Source: Paramecium tetraurelia
Taxonomy: Eukaryota; Ciliophora; Oligohymenophorea; Peniculida; Parameciidae
Length of the DNA: 64,000 nucleotides
Assembly (NCBI RefSeq): GCF_000165425.1
Contig: NW_001799013.1
Location: 126,028 to 190,027, forward strand
Reading direction: 5' to 3'
Of the stretch, positions 58,067-64,000 are shown piece after piece. Every line of letters begins with the position of its first letter. Positions within the stretch are counted from its first letter, which is position 1. The position numbers were made by a program, and so were the translations under genes. The notes under the pieces are model-generated. The model worked only from the letters and a program-made list of their open reading frames with translations. It searched no databases and was not told the DNA's origin.

Positions 58067-58687
58067 TCAAGTTAGAACAACTTCTCTTAGTGGCTATAAA
58101 GATAAAAGAAATTCGCGGATCCTTTCTTCCTATAATCTGACCAAAAATTCATCTAGATGTTATTCGTCCTCACAAAGCTATTAGGGCTATTATGATTCAT
58201 TTTTATTGAATACATTGGTTTGAGTCATCTCCTGTAAAGAAGAAAAAATTACTTCCTCTTCTAGGGCTAAAGTATCACCAAATATTTGTATTTTGATCAC
58301 CTTTCTCTCTATTTAAAAACTAAGTATTTTGATAAATAAATACCATACGCAAATATTCTTAGCAACAATATCATATTAGCTTTCAAATTGTAAATCTTTT
58401 CCGTCTTTCATTAATCTATAAATTAAATTAAAAAAATTGAAAATATCTTCCTTTTAATCTCTTGTAAAAAAGAGAATATGAGTATCTATTATCATGTATG
58501 TCTGTAAAGAAACATCTGATCCTTGGTTTTTCTGCAATACTTTTAGTTATAAATCAAATTTCTCAGTAGACACATAGGAACAAGTATTAAGGAATTTCTG
58601 ATTCTTCCTAACAATTAATAATTGCAAATATGAGAGACTAATAGCCTAAGCACAGTGTTCTATAAGTCCCAAATGATACTTTAGAGA
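58067..58687 (-). CDS. Unknown soluble protein (about 206 aa, 5' end uncertain)
   Basis: Open from just after TGA at 58688-58690 to TGA at 58067-58069. Protein-like throughout: HCAQAISLSYLQLLIVRKN, MKDGKDLQFESQYDIVAKN, KIQIFGDTLALEEEVIF, and an acidic Gln-rich C terminus (EDEQHLDEFLVRLQEE). No early ATG (first internal Met is about 70 codons in), so a short first exon is probably missing. No domain recognised. It converges tightly with the unresolved plus-strand region. Confidence 0.55.
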
Positions 58688-58807
58688 TCATAGCTTAGAC
58701 ATTGCACGATCGAATGATAATTTTCAATTTCTATTAAAAACAATTATTAAGAATAATTAAGAATTAAATTGAATAATTATATATATATGATTTAATATAG
58801 AGGAAGC

Positions 58808-59065
58808 ATGAATTTTTTGAGTTTATTCCATGTGGTTTCCAAATTAAAAATTGTAAAGCGGAACTTTAAGATTAGTTATAAATTCTAAGATTAAGAGAAA
58901 TAATTTAATGAAATCTGTTTAGGCTTACTTAATTATTTCATTAAGCAATTTACAACCATTTTGAAAAATATATTTAAATATTTGATTTTACAAATTGTGC
59001 TTTTTAAATTGTTTTATTTATCTTCATTAAGGAATGACAGGATTATTAATTATAAAAAATTATGA
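58808..59065 (+). CDS. Small hydrophobic hypothetical protein (85 aa)
   Basis: ATG at 58808 to TGA at 59063-59065, intronless. Starts MNFLSLFHVVSKLKIVKR; the second half is hydrophobic and aromatic (IFKYLILQIVLFKLFYLSS). Could be chance in AT-rich DNA. No family recognised. Confidence 0.3.
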
Positions 59066-59152
59066 ATGCTAACTTATCGGAATTAGTAATGATAAATTAT
59101 TATAGAAAGAGTTCAATTATGTGAATTTGGGCGATCATTCTGTGTATTGTTT

Positions 59153-60028
59153 ATGATAAAATTAAAAAATTCTGAAGCTCAAAAGACTAAGTCTATTTTT
59201 AAATTTACTCAAGCTGTTTCTGATCCAAATATACCATTAGAAGAGGTTTCAAATTCAGGACCATAGACTCATTCTAACAAAGAAATAGAGATTGACATAG
59301 ATTAATTGAGTTATTAGAAGTTGTTTTCTTCTAATGAAATAGATTAAGAAATTGATTTCTTTGATTCTAGATAATCTAACTCTTAAATGGGAGTGAGTCC
59401 TGGTTTGTCGATTACGTCATATGATTTAGAATAAACAGACAAAGCTCTAGAAATTTAACCATATGGAAGTGTTTCATACAACTAAAGGGAGGTGCCACAA
59501 ATAGTTTTGGCTCTAAGAAAGCGTAGACCTGCTCAAATTTAAATTGTTTAGACAATATAGTAGAATTAAGAATCTTGCAAAACTTTATCTAATTTTTCGT
59601 TACCTGATTTATCGCCTATGCAAACCAAAAAGTTGCAAGTAAAATCAGTTATGGAGTTCTCATTATTTGATAATGATGAGGAAGAAATCTATAGTGTATT
59701 TGAAGACGAATTCAACTATTATGGGACATTACCATAATCAAAAATAGATTTTTTGGATAATTTGCATAAATTTTTAGTTTTATATAAGATGAGATCAGGA
59801 ACATTCCCAAAACAACGTGAAAACTTAGAAAATGAAATGATAATATCTATTGCAATGAATTTATCTAAGGTTGACAAATAGCTTTTTAAACAATATTTTC
59901 CGTCTAAAAAAGTCTTTTTCGATGATGAAAATGACTATACAAGAATTAAGAAAGTTAAACGACAACAAAAGAGACAACTTACTTTACTTGGGACTCCTGA
60001 TTTTCAATACATAAAGGACGATAGATGA
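59153..60028 (+). CDS. Acidic protein, unknown function
   Basis: 291 residues, intronless. N-terminal ~170 residues are disordered and acidic with Ser/Gln clusters (EIEIDIDQLSYQKLFSSNE). An acidic patch FDNDEEEIYSVFEDEFN (~180-200) precedes a more folded helical part (FLDNLHKFLVLYKMRSGTFP). The C terminus is basic (RIKKVKRQQKRQL). No domain recognised. A nuclear or regulatory role is possible from composition, but this is speculation. Convergent with the BAH-PHD gene, only 78 bp between stops. Confidence 0.7.
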
Positions 60029-60106
60029 CATAGACAATTTATATCGTTAATTAAATATAGATCAAAGTTTAAAAAATGAATATATGACTTGAATATGAAA
60101 TTAATG

Positions 60107-60923
60107 TCATTTCTTCTTTTTTCCATGTGTAGTATTAAAAGATCTAATTTTAGTGGAATCACCATCTTGAGTTGAATATTCTTAAACATTGGATAACTTT
60201 TTCTTCTTGTTTTAGTTTTAATCAACACATGCAAGACAAATGAACTTGATCTTAGAAATATTTTTAAGTTCTTTGTCACTTTTTCCACTGCAAGTATAAT
60301 GAATCCAATTATTACAGAATTCACATAGAATATAGTCTTCTTTAGGATCGTATAATCTTTTGCAATTGCAATATATTAACCATTCATTTATAGGAGGGTT
60401 AAACTCTTATAATTTTGTGTTGTATTCTGCACGTGTATAGAAATGGTCATCGTCTAGTACGATTGTCCCTTCGACAAACATATCAATTGGATCGACTTTT
60501 ATTTTTTAAACAAATGTAGTAGATAGAAACCATTAAGTAATGTCAGTGAGAAATAGGTCTTTAGATGTGCATTCTTGTAGCTTTTAGAATTCATCATCAC
60601 GATTATCAATGTCTTCAGGTTTGAAATATATTCGACCTTTTATGAATCCCGCCCATTCATTTTGAATCTTTATTTTTATCATTTCAGTGATTTGAACGTA
60701 GTAGGACACTCTGCCAATTGTAAATTAAGCATTTTCAGTCGGCGCCAATTTTTATTTTTAACGTGTTAGCATGTACTCACATTCAACTATGAGATCAGTA
60801 TTTCTGAAGTAGGAGATGAAGGTTTCAAACTATTTGATTTAATCTCTAATTGATTACATCTTGCTCATCAAGGCTTTTCATGATCGCTGCTTGATCTTCT
60901 TTTGAAAATTTAACAGATTTCAT
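60107..60923 (-). CDS. BAH-PHD chromatin reader
   Basis: 262 residues with one 28-nt intron (60830-60857). Residues ~40-155 fit a BAH domain: FTIGRVSYYVQITEMIKIKI, GRIYFKPEDI, then FVEGTIVLDDDHFYTRAEY. A compact PHD finger follows: Y-C-N-C at ~185, LCEFCNNWIHYTC and FICLACV, giving the C4-H-C3 zinc pattern. The C terminus is basic (NQNKKKKLS and HGKKKK). In other eukaryotes BAH-PHD proteins bind methylated or unmodified histone H3 tails. Acts in the nucleus (inferred). It starts 59 bp downstream of the kinase stop on the same strand. Confidence 0.88.
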
Positions 60924-60982
60924 TTCTGTTTTCTCTTATAATATACAAATATAATTATGATTACAAAAATATAGGATTATGA

Positions 60983-62457
60983 TCATTTCCTGCTATTCTA
61001 ATTGCTTGAGGGAACATAAGCAGATGATCTTCTAGCTGCAGCCACTCTTTAAGCTGGAGTTCTCTCCTCCTCAAAATGAGAATTCCTTGATTTAGCCACA
61101 ATTGTCGTTTTCTCCTTTCCGGAATTTCGTACATCCTGTTTCTCTTCAAGAATTGGCATCAATTTGATCATCTTTGGATTTAACACACTCTATCTCTTAC
61201 TAAAATTATTGTTATATCATATTACGATCTATCGATTTCTGGATGTAAAGGCTACATTCTTTTAGGTGGACTACTCTTAGGTCTCTGAAAATCTCTGAAC
61301 ACAGGTATGCCATCCTCTCCATATTCCACTTCCATTATTTTTGATTCAAGAATTTCTCTGCAAGATGGTCGATCTTATGGATTGTGAGATAGCATCTTTT
61401 GTAAGAGAACAGTTAATGAATGACTTGAATTGAGGTCTTTTTCTAATTGAGCAAAGTCAATCTTCATTTCCATATTGGTCTGCTTCACTGGCTATGCGAA
61501 GAGAGGATGACCAATTAAAAGATAATAGAGGATGCAACCTAATGAAAAGACATCGCATTTCTCATCATATGTAGCATTGTTATCGTTTTCTGCCAAAAAC
61601 ACTTCCGGTGCCATGTACCCTGGAGTGCCACAATATTGATACACAGCCATTCTTTATTGTTTTGGAGTAGCAATCCCAAAATCGCTGATCATAACATTAT
61701 TACCAACATTGATGAGTCCATACCTTTTAAGGGGGATGAAATCTCTAAAAAGAATATTATCTGGTTTTAAATCTCTGTGTATTACACCCTAATCATGAAT
61801 ATATTGTACACCTTCAAGGATTTATCTAAATATCACTTTTGCACTCAGGAATGGAACTGGGGCATTGAAGACTTTCAAAGCATATTCAAGTGTGCCTCCC
61901 CTTGCCAAATCCAATATTAAATAGATTTATGCTTTATTTTCAAATACTTCGTGTAAATTAATCAGATTTGGATGATTGAGTTTACGCATCACAACAATTT
62001 CATTTTCCACCTAATCCCTTCCTTTAGGATCCTGGAACACTTGCTTCTTATAGAATGCTTTGGCAGCATAAGATTATTGATCATTTTTTCCCTTGGCTTC
62101 ATAGACCGATGCAAATGATCCTTTACCAATTAATTTGCTTATTTCATAATGTGCTTGATAATCTAACATATGCAACTTGTTTCTGAGGTGATCAAACCAA
62201 TACATAGTTTAGAAATTGAAGTTATAAAATTCAACAGAATCACAATCATCTCTTTCGAGAGTAAATTTGTAAATTTGTGTATGGAATTCATCGCCTTTCA
62301 TTTGTTTGTGTATTTATTTCGAAGTTTATTCGGCTTTAACTGAGAATCTCACTTCACAATTGAGTTTAAGTATATACATTTTAGTGTTCTTATTACTTAT
62401 TTTGTATATGAAATCATCACTGCATAACAGTAAAGTCACTTCTTTGTGATTACTCAT
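60983..62457 (-). CDS. Serine/threonine protein kinase with N-terminal PH-like region
   Basis: 482 residues with one 26-nt intron (61200-61225). Residues 1-95 form a beta-rich segment ending in a Trp helix ([12 protein letters not shown]), as in ciliate kinases with an N-terminal PH-like domain. Kinase domain ~104-370: [12 protein letters not shown] (P-loop), YAAKAF (ATP Lys133), HRDLKPDNI (catalytic loop), [14 protein letters not shown] and [11 protein letters not shown]. All catalytic residues are present, so active. CAMK/AGC-like group. The C-terminal ~110 residues are disordered, Ser/Arg/Pro-rich. Head-to-tail with the BAH-PHD gene. Confidence 0.92.
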
Positions 62458-62572
62458 CTTGAAAAATTGGGTTTTGAATAGGATTTTATCCTATGGAATG
62501 GGTGCATCATATTTTAAAAAAAGCTTAGTTAATTGTTGTTATAACATATTAATATAAATTATTCAAGTCGAG

Positions 62573-64000
62573 TCAAAGTGATTCTTTAGCCTACAATTAG
62601 ACCTTTTGTAATTTGTAAACTTGTCTATTCAAAGCTGATTTTTAAATCAAGAAACCTAATTTTGCATAAAATCTTAATAAATGAGAACATTATTCACCAC
62701 ATTACCTTTAATGATTTTATCTCAACTTCGATAAATATTCATTGAATTCTTCTTACTTTAATTCTTCTCCATCACCTTTATTGAAGAACTTTTTAATTTA
62801 ATTGACTGCCTCTTAAAATTATGGGTCATTCTTGGCTTTTCCTTATTAGAGTTTCTTAAATGCTTCTTTGTCTAATTCATTGAAATCAGGTTTATCAATA
62901 ATAATCTGAGAGTTCTACTTCTTCTATTAAAATTACTCTTAAGTTTGTGTGAATAATGGTATTTAACCTTCAGTCTGAATTCCAATATCTATTACAACAA
63001 CAGATTACAACTCTGCTCGTGGTAATCTTTTCTATGATTGTCTAATTTATCGTAATTCCGGATTAAGTCCATCATTCTCAACCACTTCAAATTCTTGAAT
63101 AATCTCTTCACCTAGAGCATTGATTCTCTTTTTAATTAGAATCCTTTGACCAAATTCATCAACTCTATCTTCTTCGACTATCTTCTCATTATTCTCATCA
63201 AAATACGACCTCTAATGAATATGTCTTTTAGCACCATTAGACAGATTAATAGTTTACTATTGATATTCAACAGAATTCTTAGTAAAATTGGTTGTCTGAA
63301 TTTTCATGTTATTTTCATGATCAACCATATGGATAGACTCTTAGCCATGTTCATCAACTAACACCTTTTACTCAATAGTCTTTCCATTCTTGGTAATTCT
63401 TTCAATTCTTTCATTAGGTCCAACTTAAATGATGACTTGCTTGCCTATTTCCAAACCATCCAAAGTGATAACAGTTTCAATAGTTTATTTACCATCTTCA
63501 TTTTTAAAAGTCTTTTACATTTACACTTCCTTAGTTCTCATATTCATTTTTCTTTGACATTCAACTTATTATCCCTTTTCATTAATATATGTGTATTTGG
63601 TCACTTGAATTTCATCTCCATATTCATCATTAAACACAGCTTCAGTTTTGTCCTTGTATTGCTTCAATACAATACTAGATCTTCGTCCATTTGGATGAAT
63701 AGTGATTTCATCTATTTTCTTACTCTAATCATCACTATTCACATATATCTTTCTCATAATTTTGAGTCCTCCTTCTTTCACTTCTTCCTCATGTTAATAC
63801 ATTTCCCCATTGTCATCTTTCAAAACCTACTTAGTAATAGATTCCACAACTTCATGCTGACTATTTCTTTTGATAATCTTTAATGTATCCTAACCATATT
63901 TTTATTTCTCCAATATTCTCATTACACTACCATTCTCCGTTGTCCTCTCCTCTATAATTGATTCCTTATGATCTAATCTCTTTGCTGACAATCTAATCCC
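62573..64000 (-). CDS. Repeat-rich charged protein (5' partial)
   Basis: 475 residues visible, open to the window edge, no intron. Residues 1-330 are built from degenerate ~35-45-residue units with a D/N-E-x-G turn followed by a beta strand (FNDEYGDEIQVTKYTY, VDEHGQESIHMVDHE, VDEFGQRILIKKR). They resemble extended beta-repeat scaffolds. Then a charged Gln-rich linker and a helical end with a possible membrane-proximal Cys segment (QCGEQCSHLLRFYAKLGFLIQ). No catalytic domain. The stop lies 115 bp upstream of the kinase start. Function unknown; a structural role is likely from composition. Confidence 0.75.

Noticed and set aside
63146-63883. Plus-strand hydrophobic ORFs of 71 and 148 codons
   Set aside because: Antisense of the repeat-rich minus-strand gene, which is open over the full 1.4 kb.
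1-64000. Telomeric repeats, tRNA/rRNA genes, transposases, micronuclear-specific elements
   Set aside because: Looked for C3A3/C4A2 tracts, cloverleaf arms and DDE or integrase motifs by eye; none seen. A tRNAscan run would be needed to exclude tRNAs firmly.

Overview
The window is eukaryotic and looks like a macronuclear chromosome piece from a Paramecium-type ciliate (aurelia-like). Reasons: it is very AT-rich; long reading frames appear only when TAA and TAG are read as Gln and TGA is the sole stop; the genes are packed tens to a few hundred bases apart; and they are interrupted by tiny introns (18-29 nt, mostly GTA...TAG) whose removal restores frame exactly. I translated by hand with this code. 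For most intron-containing genes I checked that total length minus introns is a multiple of three. No rRNA, tRNA, CRISPR array, transposase or telomeric repeat was recognised.

Layout. 1-12 kb: end of a C1q-like protein (+), SNARE-like coiled-coil protein (-), divergent di-ubiquitin (-), degenerate small GTPase (+), a small PP1-motif protein (-), Eaf6 (+), cysteine-rich secreted protein (+), basic Trp-rich protein (-), METTL16-like methyltransferase (-) and LRR protein (+) fired from a 50-bp shared promoter. 12-20 kb: Gln-rich/coiled-coil proteins, a WD40 protein, a decayed K+-channel gene, and a two-gene block with unusual composition. 20-30 kb: a decayed cysteine-rich receptor-like gene (-), then a 1.9k-residue intact relative (-) with eight CGDG/CDDGN repeats and a multi-pass C terminus, crossed by a 150-N gap. 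30-45 kb: pseudogene, 3-ketoacyl-CoA-reductase-like SDR (+), large beta-domain protein (+), coiled coil (-), Arf-like GTPase (+), membrane J-protein beside a second 150-N gap, WD40 protein. 45-58 kb: decayed membrane protein gene, a TPR gene built from identical 102-nt exons, a second WD40 protein, H-type lectin protein (-), cytochrome P450 (+), an unresolved convergent pair. 58-64 kb: acidic protein (+), BAH-PHD reader (-), Ser/Thr kinase (-), and the 3' part of a repeat-rich protein (-).

There is no single operon-like system; this is ordinary ciliate housekeeping and accessory gene content with several gene relics. The most unusual items are the TPR gene, in which one exon equals one 34-residue repeat and every internal intron is phase 1; the two-unit ubiquitin gene with an extra residue after the initiator; a set of frame-forced introns with non-TAG acceptors or non-GTA donors; GTPases missing catalytic motifs; and reading frames interrupted by single in-frame TGA codons.
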